Source: a virus | IMG/VR virus record: IMGVR_UViG_3300047495_000037 | Location: 1 to 34,857 of that record | Reading direction: 5' to 3' (one strand) | Length of the DNA: 34,857 nucleotides | In this document: piece by piece, positions 20,892 to 28,862 of the stretch | How the letters are laid out: each line of letters opens with the position of its first letter | Numbering within the stretch: position 1 is the first letter of the stretch | Notes under the pieces: model-generated | Seen by the model: the letters and a program-made list of their open reading frames with translations, nothing else | Told to the model about the DNA's origin: nothing | Databases searched by the model: none | Program-made: the position numbers and the translations under genes

Positions 20892-23071
20892 GAGGACTTC
20901 TTCTTATACGTGAACGGGATGTCGTCGAGGATCGCCAGGAATTCGTTTTCACTGTCTTTCAGGAAGGCAACGTCCGCTTGTCCCGGGGTCCTCTCCTGCC
21001 AGTAAGTCGCGAACACTCGGTGGATCGGCACGTCCTGGACAGTCAGCTCTCGATTGCCAGCGATCGACACTTTCGCATAGATCGAAGTCGATTCGAGAGC
21101 CCCACGTTTCATCTTAACATCTTGGTCGCCCGGCCGCAATTTCGCGTGCTTCATGATTTTGAGGTTTTCGGTCCGCATCAGTTTGACCGTCCCCTTGACA
21201 GAGTTCTTGCCGTCGAACTCGACCGACCCGAGCAACTCTCGGGTGAAAGCGTGTTGAGCGGTCATGGCGACCCGGTATTTCTCGGGTCCGCCTGCCTTCG
21301 CGATCGCCTCGTCGAGCATGGCCTTACACTCCGCAGGCGACTTTTTCCAGTAGTATTCGCCGAAACTTCCTGCGCCGCCTCGCTGTTCGGCGATGTGGTA
21401 TTTGAGCGCCTGCGAGAGGTCGGACCACGATGACCCGGCCTGGCTGCCCATCCAGTTTTTGACGGCGGCCTGGTTGCCGCCAGCCTTGTCCATGTAAGCC
21501 TCCAGGTCCTCGACCAACGACCCCTTGCCGCGAAGGTGGTCCCAGGGCTTGCCGTTCTCATCCACGACGACGACGGAGCCCTCTGACTTCTGATCGAGCG
21601 TGGCGGGCATCCGCTTCGAGATCCCGGCGGCCCTGATGCCCGAAGTATGCTTGGTGAATTCATCGGCATAACTCTCGATGAACTTGTCATTGCGAAGGGT
21701 CCGGCCGATCCCAACCAGGTCCTTCATCTGGGCGAGCCGAGCGTCGACGGTGCCGGCGACGTCGGGGGGGAGCTTGAGCGATCCGGCCCTCTTCGCCAGT
21801 TCGTCCACCTGCTTCGCCACATCGTCGAATCCGAGCTTGCCAAAGACCTGGGCGGCTGAGGGGTTGATCTTGGGATCGCGCATCGACCAGAGATCGGTCG
21901 GATGGCCGTTCCATTGCTCGATCGACTTCAGGCCCCCCTGTGCCCGGAACTTGAGCGAGCCCCCGTTGTCGATTCGCCAGGGCTTGCCGGCCTTGTCGAT
22001 CAGAATGTTATCGGCACCGAGTCCCACCACATCCCAGTTGCCCAGGAGGGCGTCGGCGGCGAACCCTTCGCGGATGGCTGCCTCGGCCCTGGCGGCGAGC
22101 GCCGGGTCGGACTTGCGGAGATCGGCGAGCGACTGGCCGTCGATGTACTTCGACAGCTTGATCGGACCACCCTTGGTCTCATAGAGCTTTGGCTCGGGCA
22201 CGTCGATCCCGAGGGCTCGGTAGGCGTTGTCGGCGGCGACCTCGGATCGGAGATGGTCGGGGCTGGCGCCTCGTTTGCGGACGAAGAGGCGTCCATGCTC
22301 GTCCTGGACCAACTCGGCCCCGGTCGAGCCTCCCAGCTTGCGGACCACTTTGAGCTTTTCCGGGTCGGTCGGGAACGGATCGAGCGGGACGGGCCTGGGT
22401 GCCGGCTTGGGCTTGGGTGCCGGTTTTGGTTTCGGCGGCGGCGTCCTCTTGGGACTGGCCTTCGGTTCCAGGTAATCCTTCAGATAAGGATACTTGTCGA
22501 TCAGCTTTTGCTGCGCGGCGGTGAATTTCTTGGAGGCGGCCTTCGGTTTTGGGACGGTCTTTGGCGCTGCCGAGGGCTTCGGCTTCGCCTTCGCGGCGTC
22601 CCTGGCCTGCGCCCGAAGGTGGGCCGTCCACCAGACCGCCATCGCCTTGCGAACCGCCTTGATGCCCCGCTTCGAGAGCCGGACGTCCCGCCTGGGGGCT
22701 CCCTTGACCTTGCCGTCGGCGTGATAGCCGAGGATCACGCCCCAGGCTTTCTTGCACGCCCGGGTGATCCCGGCATGCCAGAACAGGGTGAGCCCCACGG
22801 CCCAGGCCCGGAAGGCCAGGAGCTTGCTGGTGCGGCTGGCGGCGTCGTGCGGGGTCAGGACCGGGCCGTTGGCCCCGTCGGGCCTGGGATGCTTCCTCGG
22901 CGCCATCTTGCGGCCGTTGGAACCGATTCCCCGGCTCAACTCGGACCGCTTTTCCTTGACGGCAAGTTTGCCGGCCATTTGATAGAATGCCTCCTTGTCC
23001 GCATCCGTGGCGGTTTTCCAGCTTCGAGCGGCAGGCTCGACGAGTCCGGCGAGGGGTTGATTAAAGGGCAT
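20888..23071 (-). CDS. Kinase-like plus ADP-ribosyltransferase-like protein, probable virion effector
   Basis: A 727-residue multidomain protein in the head-tail gene cluster. Residues 1-160 are basic with no recognised family; 160-235 is a Lys/Pro linker. Residues 240-410 look like a HipA/PI4-kinase/actin-fragmin kinase fold: Gly loop GGSTGAEL (247-254), Lys266 in LFVRK, Glu277, catalytic GNWDVVGLGADN (344-355), and IDNGG (367-371) as metal-binding Asp. Residues 600-715 resemble R-STS-ExE arginine-specific ADP-ribosyltransferases: Arg633, STS 661-663, ENE 708-710. The enzyme could be packaged and injected to modify host proteins, as T4 Alt is. Activity is inference; the motifs are visible. 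It overlaps the 98-residue gene downstream. Confidence 0.75.
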   Translation of the reverse strand: MPFNQPLAGLVEPAARSWKTATDADKEAFYQMAGKLAVKEKRSELSRGIGSNGRKMAPRKHPRPDGANGPVLTPHDAASRTSKLLAFRAWAVGLTLFWHAGITRACKKAWGVILGYHADGKVKGAPRRDVRLSKRGIKAVRKAMAVWWTAHLRAQARDAAKAKPKPSAAPKTVPKPKAASKKFTAAQQKLIDKYPYLKDYLEPKASPKRTPPPKPKPAPKPKPAPRPVPLDPFPTDPEKLKVVRKLGGSTGAELVQDEHGRLFVRKRGASPDHLRSEVAADNAYRALGIDVPEPKLYETKGGPIKLSKYIDGQSLADLRKSDPALAARAEAAIREGFAADALLGNWDVVGLGADNILIDKAGKPWRIDNGGSLKFRAQGGLKSIEQWNGHPTDLWSMRDPKINPSAAQVFGKLGFDDVAKQVDELAKRAGSLKLPPDVAGTVDARLAQMKDLVGIGRTLRNDKFIESYADEFTKHTSGIRAAGISKRMPATLDQKSEGSVVVVDENGKPWDHLRGKGSLVEDLEAYMDKAGGNQAAVKNWMGSQAGSSWSDLSQALKYHIAEQRGGAGSFGEYYWKKSPAECKAMLDEAIAKAGGPEKYRVAMTAQHAFTRELLGSVEFDGKNSVKGTVKLMRTENLKIMKHAKLRPGDQDVKMKRGALESTSIYAKVSIAGNRELTVQDVPIHRVFATYWQERTPGQADVAFLKDSENEFLAILDDIPFTYKKKSS

Positions 23072-23075
23072 ATAT

Positions 23076-23903
23076 TTATCCTCGCATCGATTTCATTCCG
23101 AGGTTCATCGCGAACTGTGGATAGCCGTTGCCATCCGCGTCGATCTCGGCCCGGAGCGTCTTGACCAGCTCGTTGGCTTCCCGGCTGTACCATCGACCCA
23201 GCTTCGCGAAATCAAAGGTCGATCCGCTCGCACCCATCTGCCCCTCGCAGATGAACGCCAGGGCCTTTTTCGCCACGATCTCCACCACCAGGTCACGAAG
23301 GACCAGGCCACCGGCGGCGAGCTGCTGACGGATCCAGACCGAGGGGAGCTGGCCGGGGTTCTGGCCCACCAGGACGGCGCCATAGCCCGGATCGCCGACC
23401 CCGATGGGAAATGACACCTCCCATGCGTTGATGACGAGGTCGTCGAGCCAGGACCGTGCCCGCCCCCGTTCGGTGGCAAAACCGGCGTCCTCGTCCTGGC
23501 TCTGGAGCGACCGGACCCAGCCCTTGCCATAGGTCAGGAGGTCGGAAAACTGGCAGTAAACCGGCGGCGTGGTCGCGGTGCCTGGGGCCGCCAGCACGTC
23601 CATCGACCAGTTGTAGACCTCGACTGGCCCGGCCACCGGATCGGTGAGGCTCAAGGTCCCGGTGTAACGCCCCTCGTCCAGGCCAGCGGTCTGGCCCGAG
23701 GTGACCAGGATCGTGAGCTGGCCGGCGGGTCCGGAAACCCAGTTTGCCGCGGGCATGAACGCGGCCGGAAGGTTGCCCCCCGGCCAGATCGCGGCGGCGA
23801 GAGGCTCAAGCCCGGTGTATTTGGTGACAGGGTTGCCCTGATCGTCACTGAGCTGGACCGCGATGGGGAGCGCCTCGCCCTGGCGAATCGCAAAAATATC
23901 CAT
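23076..23903 (-). CDS. Putative head-tail connector protein, 275 aa
   Basis: Not a single clear family. The N-terminal half (residues 1-110) is an Ig-like beta domain (ALPIAVQLSDDQGNPV, then GRYTGTLSLTDP). The C-terminal half (125-270) is helical, with LKTLRAEI-type elements like phage head-tail connectors. It follows the fibre genes and precedes the kinase-ART gene by 4 bp. Connector role is by position and by the C-terminal part; adaptor or neck protein is equally possible. Confidence 0.58.
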   Translation of the reverse strand: MDIFAIRQGEALPIAVQLSDDQGNPVTKYTGLEPLAAAIWPGGNLPAAFMPAANWVSGPAGQLTILVTSGQTAGLDEGRYTGTLSLTDPVAGPVEVYNWSMDVLAAPGTATTPPVYCQFSDLLTYGKGWVRSLQSQDEDAGFATERGRARSWLDDLVINAWEVSFPIGVGDPGYGAVLVGQNPGQLPSVWIRQQLAAGGLVLRDLVVEIVAKKALAFICEGQMGASGSTFDFAKLGRWYSREANELVKTLRAEIDADGNGYPQFAMNLGMKSMRG

Positions 23904-23909
23904 TGCTAT

Positions 23910-24191
23910 TTACCCCTGGCCGGAGGAACCGGAGACTCGACGGCCGGTCGAGAAATTGGGATCGGCCCCGAGCCGGCGGCCGGCGCTCTGGAATCCGGTC
24001 GGCGAGGTGGGCCGGAAGCGGTGCGGTGGTCGCAAGGTGCCGTCGTAGGTCCGGGCGTCGAATGGACACACGTCAAAGGCATAGAGGGCATGCAAGCCCA
24101 TCAACCCGCCAGGGTACGCGACGTTCGCCGGCCCGTCGAACGATCCGATGTCGAACGGCGATCCGTCATAGGTATAAGCGGTTTCGATCAT
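23910..24191 (-). CDS. Hypothetical protein, 93 aa
   Basis: Not recognised. Start ATG 24191 overlaps the previous stop as ATGA, with GGGGGACACC directly before. It contains repeated aromatic/Asp pieces (TYDGSPFDIGSFDGPANV; CPFDARTYDG) that look like a two-fold repeat. Position between LamG-like and connector genes suggests a small structural protein. Confidence 0.58.
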   Translation of the reverse strand: MIETAYTYDGSPFDIGSFDGPANVAYPGGLMGLHALYAFDVCPFDARTYDGTLRPPHRFRPTSPTGFQSAGRRLGADPNFSTGRRVSGSSGQG

Positions 24192-24901
24192 GGTGTCCCC
24201 CATTTGGATCGGAGGTAATTGGTCACTGCGCTGTCGTTACCCGTGATGAGCGCGCTGTTGAACAGAAGCAGCTCACCCAGGACGACGTTGCAATTTTCGC
24301 TGGCAATGTTGTCTGAACCGATAAAAAATGGCAGATTCGACCCCTCGGGCGGATTCAGCGCCGACCGCGAGACCGAGGAGGAGTCGACCGACAACACGCC
24401 AATCTCAGTCGAACTCGAATAAAGATATTTAACGATATGAGGCGTCCCCGTCGTTGGAGTTGGACTGCTGCCGATACTAAACTGACTGTTCATATTAACA
24501 CTCAAATTAGGTGGCGACCCGCCATCGGTACTGAGGTCCATGTCGGTCGAGTAGCTGGTATAAATCAGCTTGCTGTATGTCGGCCAGGAGACCGGAATCA
24601 AAGCGAGATAGAGCGAGAGGCTGGTCGGCTGAGCGAACGTGGGAGTGCCGAGCGAACTTCCGGTGAACGTGAGCCCCGGAAGCCCGTTGAACGCGGTCGA
24701 GCCGTAAGCGGGCTGTTTCGAACCGGTGGACTGCGTCGCGTTGCGGCCGTTCCCGCTGAGGTCGTTCCACTGGCTGACACCGGTGCCAATCGTGATCGAG
24801 CCCGCCGCGCTCGCGTCAAGCCAAAGCATGAGTCCTGAGATCGACGACGGTGAGAACCCAACCGCTGGCGGGTTCATGAGCGAGAAGGGCAATCCAAACA
24901 T
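24188..24901 (-). CDS. LamG/concanavalin-like surface protein
   Basis: A 237-residue protein with GLMLWLDASAAGSI, VSQWNDLSGNGRNA and LPGLTFTGSS, the hallmarks of LamG/ConA-like jelly-roll domains that bind sugars or surfaces. A C-terminal LGELLLFNSALITG closes the fold. The domain is near the size of a single LamG unit. Gene order among capsid proteins suggests it decorates the capsid or a head fibre rather than the tail tip, but this is an inference. Confidence 0.7.
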   Translation of the reverse strand: MFGLPFSLMNPPAVGFSPSSISGLMLWLDASAAGSITIGTGVSQWNDLSGNGRNATQSTGSKQPAYGSTAFNGLPGLTFTGSSLGTPTFAQPTSLSLYLALIPVSWPTYSKLIYTSYSTDMDLSTDGGSPPNLSVNMNSQFSIGSSPTPTTGTPHIVKYLYSSSTEIGVLSVDSSSVSRSALNPPEGSNLPFFIGSDNIASENCNVVLGELLLFNSALITGNDSAVTNYLRSKWGTP

Positions 24902-24902
24902 A

Positions 24903-26081
24903 TCAAGCCACTCCCGTCAGAGCGTTGAGCGTGACGCTTGTTCCGTCCTCCGAGTACCACCCGATCTGATCCTTCGAGTTCGCGGCGGTCGAGAGCACCG
25001 GCTTGACGCCTCCCACGCCTTTGTACGCTGATCCCCAGGTAACGACGCGACCTCCCGTCCCGTCCTGGGTTATTGTGAGCACCCCCGAACCGCCGGCCCG
25101 GAGATTTGTGGGATTGCTCACCGTGAAATTTGAGTTTGGTGTGAGCGTTGCGTTGGGCGCGAGGTCCATATTCCACGCGACCGTAACGCCCGGCGTGAGA
25201 GCCACCGGTGTGATCACCTGCTGCCGTGTAAATGCGGTGACCGTTCCGGGAGCTGCATAATCCGTGCCCGCTGCCGCGGTCGAGAGGACACCGGCTGTGG
25301 CCTTGAGGACACCGCTCAGCCCAGTGGGCAAAGTGACGGTGCCCGTGAAGCTGGGCGATGCGATTGTGGCGAGAGCCGCCAGGGCAGCGGCCAGGCCAGT
25401 GACCTGACTCTCGGAGATGGAGCCGGTGATTGATCCCGCGTTGCCCGCGATGTTACCGGAGATCTGCGAGCCGGGAATCGTCGGCAAATCGGTCGCCTGG
25501 AGTGCCCGGAAGGCGGGAGCGGCATTGAAGCCCGACGCTGGCCCGGCGAACACCAGGGCCTGGGCCTGGGTCGCGAGGGTCACCGCGATCGTGCCCGAGC
25601 CGGTGATGGGCGAGTTGGCCACCGCGAAGATCGCGGGCATCGACAGCCCGACCGAGGTCACCGTCCCGCTGCCGCCTCCACCGCCTCCACCAGCGTTCAC
25701 AACGGTGATGGTGGAGTTCAGCGCGTCGATTGCGGCGACAACAGCGGTATTGAGGTCCTGGACCGCACCCGACGAGGCAAAGATACCGACCTTGTCGCCA
25801 GGGGCCAGCGGAATATCGCTGTAGCCGTCGAGCGTGCTTGCGACCGTCAGGGTATCGCTGACGACCGCCGTCACAAGAAAATGGACATGCCGGCCGTCGG
25901 ACGTGGTCCGGATCGCCGACACGCGGAGCGGTGCTGCCGAGCTGGGGGAGCCAAACAGCGACCCCGTCCCCGGAGCCACGGTCAGCGACCCCGAACCGGT
26001 CGCGTAGCCGCCGGAGCCGACGGTGGTCTCGACCCCATCCCTGGGGACGCAAAACGTGGGGACTGAAACGGGATTGAGCAT
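24903..26081 (-). CDS. Tail-fibre-like repeat protein
   Basis: A 392-residue low-complexity protein with the recurrent fibre motif GTVTSVGLSMPAIFAVANS, then FRALQATDLPTIP and GNAGSITGS, well known from phage fibres. A Gly8 stretch (about residues 130-138) separates an N-terminal beta domain from the fibre shaft. It ends 3 bp before the LamG-like gene. As its neighbours are head proteins, it may be a head fibre; the tail tip is the alternative. Confidence 0.72.
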   Translation of the reverse strand: MLNPVSVPTFCVPRDGVETTVGSGGYATGSGSLTVAPGTGSLFGSPSSAAPLRVSAIRTTSDGRHVHFLVTAVVSDTLTVASTLDGYSDIPLAPGDKVGIFASSGAVQDLNTAVVAAIDALNSTITVVNAGGGGGGGSGTVTSVGLSMPAIFAVANSPITGSGTIAVTLATQAQALVFAGPASGFNAAPAFRALQATDLPTIPGSQISGNIAGNAGSITGSISESQVTGLAAALAALATIASPSFTGTVTLPTGLSGVLKATAGVLSTAAAGTDYAAPGTVTAFTRQQVITPVALTPGVTVAWNMDLAPNATLTPNSNFTVSNPTNLRAGGSGVLTITQDGTGGRVVTWGSAYKGVGGVKPVLSTAANSKDQIGWYSEDGTSVTLNALTGVA

Positions 26082-26104
26082 GAGAGTCTCATGTATGCAA
26101 AAGC

Positions 26105-26158
26105 AGTGGGTAGTGGTCAGTGGTTAGTAATGCAACGCAATGGAATCCACTACCCACT
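26105..26158. repeat. Hairpin repeat copy 1 (GTCAGTGGTTAGTAATGCAA family)
   Basis: AGTGGGTAGTGG (26105-26116) pairs with CCACTACCCACT (26147-26158), a perfect 12-bp stem with a 30-base loop. The loop bases GTCAGTGGTTAGTAATGCAA match those of the copy at 26703-26763. Sequence is AT-richer than the genes around. Confidence 0.8.
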
Positions 26159-26165
26159 AGCGAGA

Positions 26166-26681
26166 TCAGGAGTCTTTGACGGTCGCGCCCAGGAGGATCA
26201 CGGCTCCGGTGTGCGTGTCCGCGACGGCGGTGGACACCCGCCGGAGCCGGAGCAGGAAGTTGTTGCCGGCTGCCAAGCTCGATAGCTTGCTGTTGGCCAC
26301 GGTGATGGTCGCAACCGTGACGTTGCCCTCGGTCGAGCTGAGGGTCACCGTCGCCGTGGCCTCGTTGGTCTGGGCCGGTGGTGTGATGACCCCTCCCGAG
26401 GTGAGGGGCACAATCGTGGCCCCGAGGACGACGGCCGCACCCGGATCAGGGTTGTTGGCGTCGTCGACGATCACCACCTCGACCGTCAGACCGGTCGAGA
26501 GCGGGGTGCCATTGGCCCAGACCTTGCCCAGGGCCAGGTAAGCCGACCCGTCGGCGGTCGGACCGCCCTTGCCCAGCCGGACCCCCGAGACCGCGCCCGC
26601 CGGGACGAGTTGGCCGAGGCGGCCGGATTCGGAGGTGAGCGCTTGCGGCTGGTAGCGCTCGAAGATATCACCGCTTGCCAT
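26166..26681 (-). CDS. Head decoration protein candidate, 171 aa
   Basis: A 171-residue beta-rich protein right after the major capsid gene, the usual slot for a capsid stabilising/decoration protein. It has Thr/Val/Ala rich strands (ATATVTLSSTEGNVTVATITVANS) and a basic LLRLRRVS near the C-terminus. Two hairpin repeats (26105-26158, 26703-26763) bracket it exactly, separating it from the capsid and fibre genes. Confidence 0.6.
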   Translation of the reverse strand: MASGDIFERYQPQALTSESGRLGQLVPAGAVSGVRLGKGGPTADGSAYLALGKVWANGTPLSTGLTVEVVIVDDANNPDPGAAVVLGATIVPLTSGGVITPPAQTNEATATVTLSSTEGNVTVATITVANSKLSSLAAGNNFLLRLRRVSTAVADTHTGAVILLGATVKDS

Positions 26682-26702
26682 GTTCGGAGCCTTTCTGGGT
26701 GT

Positions 26703-26763
26703 AGTAGTCAGTGGTTAGTAATGCAATGGAATGGAATTCACTGACCACTGACCACTGACTACT
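26703..26763. repeat. Hairpin repeat copy 2 (GTCAGTGGTTAGTAATGCAA family)
   Basis: AGTAGTCAGTGGT (26703-26715) pairs with ACCACTGACTACT (26751-26763), a perfect 13-bp stem. The right arm region contains three tandem CACTGAC units. The loop core is shared with copy 1. Confidence 0.8.
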
Positions 26764-26771
26764 GTTTTCGA

Positions 26772-27701
26772 TCACTCGGCCGTCGAGTAGAGCTGGGCCA
26801 TGTTGGGACGCACGACACTCGCGCCGAAACCGGCGTCGATGTTCACGAGCCAGCCGGACTTTTCGACCGAGTAGCCGAACGTGATCCGGATCGGCAGGCC
26901 CTTCCAGTCGATATACGTGAACTCGCTGACCTTGGGGTCGGGCTTGGGCAGGGGGCGGTAGGCGGCGGCGATGGCCCAGCGGTGCATCAGGACCGAGGTA
27001 TACGTATAGGAACCGACAGTGCCGGTGGTCGGCATCTGCTGGTCATACTTGGACATCGCCCCGTAGATTTCCCGGAGCTGGCCGCCGGTCCGGGCCTGAA
27101 ACGCGATCGGCAGGCCGACGATGCTCTCCTGGGTGAAGCTGTTGTTCTGGAGAGCGTTTCCGTACACCTGGGGGGCCATGATCAGCGACATGTTCGCCGA
27201 GTCCATGACGGGGACCTTCTGGTTGACCAGGTTGGTCCAGCCGCTGATCACCTGCGCAGGGCTGATGCTCGAACCCGTGGTCGAGATCGTGCCGTTGAAC
27301 GCCAGGTTGGCCGAGTTGAGCAGGCCGGCGAGATAGTTATTGACCCACTCGGCAATGCCCTTGATCGCCGGATCGACCATCAGGTTGCGGATCGACTGGG
27401 GGCTGTTGTACTGCTCGAAGTCGTTGATCTTGTAGCCGAACTGGGGATGCTGGTTGAAGACGATCGGCTCGGTCGTGAACTCGACGTCGGAGAACGTCGG
27501 GTCATTGGTCCCGATGTTCTCGACCTCGCTCGAGACCGGGTTGGGGATCGCGATATTGAGCGTCTGGCCGGTGGCGGCCTCGGTCGGACTGTAGTCCTGA
27601 TAGATCGCGTCCATCAGGGCGGTGGTGCCGACCAGGACCTGGCTGGCCTCGCTCGCGGCGGCGACCAGGGTCTGGAAAAAGCTGCTGATCTGATTGGCCA
27701 T
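26772..27701 (-). CDS. Major capsid protein (HK97-type)
   Basis: A 309-residue protein forming the capsid shell. Order (scaffold upstream, decoration downstream) and length fit the HK97-fold family. Recognisable parts are the N-terminal helix (MANQISSFFQTLVAAASEASQ), SEVENIGTNDPTFSDVEF, a spine helix (IKGIAEWVNNYLAGLLNS) and a C-terminal KGLPIRITFGY. The N-terminus lacks a long processed delta domain, consistent with a separate scaffold. 139 bp of upstream leader (27702-27840) contains short GC hairpins. Confidence 0.82.
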   Translation of the reverse strand: MANQISSFFQTLVAAASEASQVLVGTTALMDAIYQDYSPTEAATGQTLNIAIPNPVSSEVENIGTNDPTFSDVEFTTEPIVFNQHPQFGYKINDFEQYNSPQSIRNLMVDPAIKGIAEWVNNYLAGLLNSANLAFNGTISTTGSSISPAQVISGWTNLVNQKVPVMDSANMSLIMAPQVYGNALQNNSFTQESIVGLPIAFQARTGGQLREIYGAMSKYDQQMPTTGTVGSYTYTSVLMHRWAIAAAYRPLPKPDPKVSEFTYIDWKGLPIRITFGYSVEKSGWLVNIDAGFGASVVRPNMAQLYSTAE

Positions 27702-27840
27702 CGGAAAACATTCCCGGATGGGTGAATGGGTCGCGTCGATACGCTTCCCGGCCCGTCACGGGTCGAGTGCTGTGGCCCATCGCGGGCCGTCGTGGGGCGG
27801 CATCGCCCCGGTGTCGCATCAAAGTACGGCGGATGCGTCG
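27702..27840 (-). promoter_or_regulatory. Leader of the major capsid gene
   Basis: A 139-bp gap in an otherwise tightly packed module. Short GC stems occur (GGCCC...GGGCC near 27783, GGGGCG...CGCCCC near 27795). They may stabilise or boost capsid mRNA. No clear promoter. Confidence 0.35.
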
Positions 27841-28479
27841 TCAGTCTTCCATGATCAGCGTGCCGGCCTTGCGAGCCTCGTTGATCTTCGATGCGTTGTC
27901 CTTCATCCAGGTGTAATCCTGGCTGTTCGCCTTCGTCACCCGGAAGCCGGGGATCTGGATGTTGCCGCCCCCCCGTCCGTTGTCCATCACCACATCGAGC
28001 TTGGTTTTGACCGGCGGCGTGGTGACCGTCTTCTCGGTCTGGCCCTGGCCTTCGGCCGGCTGAAAGAGGTAGCTCTTCGCGGCCTTGACCGTCTCGATCG
28101 TCGAACTGATCGCGGCGGGGTCGGGAGTGTCCCCCTCGGCCTTGTAGCCCGAGAGCGTCCACAAGTCGTCGATCGCTTCAGGCCGGACGCCCTGGGCGGC
28201 GGCGGCGGTGTCGAACGCCTTGCGGTGGGTTCCGACCCGGATCATGCCTTCCAGCTCACTGACCTTGGCGGCCAGCTCGGGGGCCGAGGTCTCGGCCTTG
28301 CTCTTCCAGTCGTCGCGATCCTTCGAGAGGTTCGTGACGGTGCCCTTGAGGGTCTCATTCTCTTCCGAGAGCTTCTTCCCCTTGACCCGGCGATCTTTCG
28401 CCTCGGCCTTGAGGTTGATGGTTTCGCTCTCCAGTTCGTTCACCCGGCGCTGCAGGCTCTTGATGAGTTCGTCGGACAC
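27841..28479 (-). CDS. Scaffolding protein
   Basis: A 212-residue helical protein. Residues 1-85 form a charged coiled coil (Leu, Glu, Lys) of the scaffold type, and the middle and C-terminal parts are acidic (TPPVKTKLDVVMDNGRGGG at about 155-175). Scaffolds guide capsid assembly and then leave. It sits just upstream of the capsid gene with the right size. No protease motif was found. Confidence 0.75.
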   Translation of the reverse strand: MSDELIKSLQRRVNELESETINLKAEAKDRRVKGKKLSEENETLKGTVTNLSKDRDDWKSKAETSAPELAAKVSELEGMIRVGTHRKAFDTAAAAQGVRPEAIDDLWTLSGYKAEGDTPDPAAISSTIETVKAAKSYLFQPAEGQGQTEKTVTTPPVKTKLDVVMDNGRGGGNIQIPGFRVTKANSQDYTWMKDNASKINEARKAGTLIMED

Positions 28480-28550
28480 GGATCAAATCTCGCTGGTATA
28501 AAAGTTCGGATTTCTAACGTCGGCTTGGGACACGCTGCGGCATCGGCCGG

Positions 28551-28862
28551 TCAGTCGTCGAGGTCTTCGCGGATCGGGACCGGCTTGCCTTCGATCAGGT
28601 AATGCAGCTCATGCATCCGCTTGGATTGCTCGGGGGTCGGCCCTTTGGGGATCTCGCGGCCCATCTTGATCAGGTCCTTCTTCTCATCCCGGTTCAGATA
28701 CTGGACCAGTCGCGGCTTGGTTCCGAGCCGGACCACGACGGTCCCCAGGAGCTGAAGCTCGCGCAATTCTTTGCGGTAGGCTTGCTTGGCCTTCTTGCGG
28801 GCCAGGGCCTCGGCCTGGGGATCGGCGGGGGGCTTGGTGGGCTTCTCGGTTGCTTCAGCCAT
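28551..28862 (-). CDS. Hypothetical protein, 103 aa
   Basis: Not recognised. Start ATG 28862, overlapping the portal stop by 8 bp; the longer frame to 28964 is a shadow of the portal gene. Basic, with Lys/Ala/Pro-rich N-terminus and helical remainder, between portal and scaffold. Head-assembly role by position only. Weak near-palindrome CGCAA-TTCT-TTGCG at 28762-28775. Confidence 0.6.
   Translation of the reverse strand: MAEATEKPTKPPADPQAEALARKKAKQAYRKELRELQLLGTVVVRLGTKPRLVQYLNRDEKKDLIKMGREIPKGPTPEQSKRMHELHYLIEGKPVPIREDLDD

Noticed and set aside
21902-23164. 420-codon plus-strand frame
   Set aside because: Antisense shadow of the kinase-ART gene.
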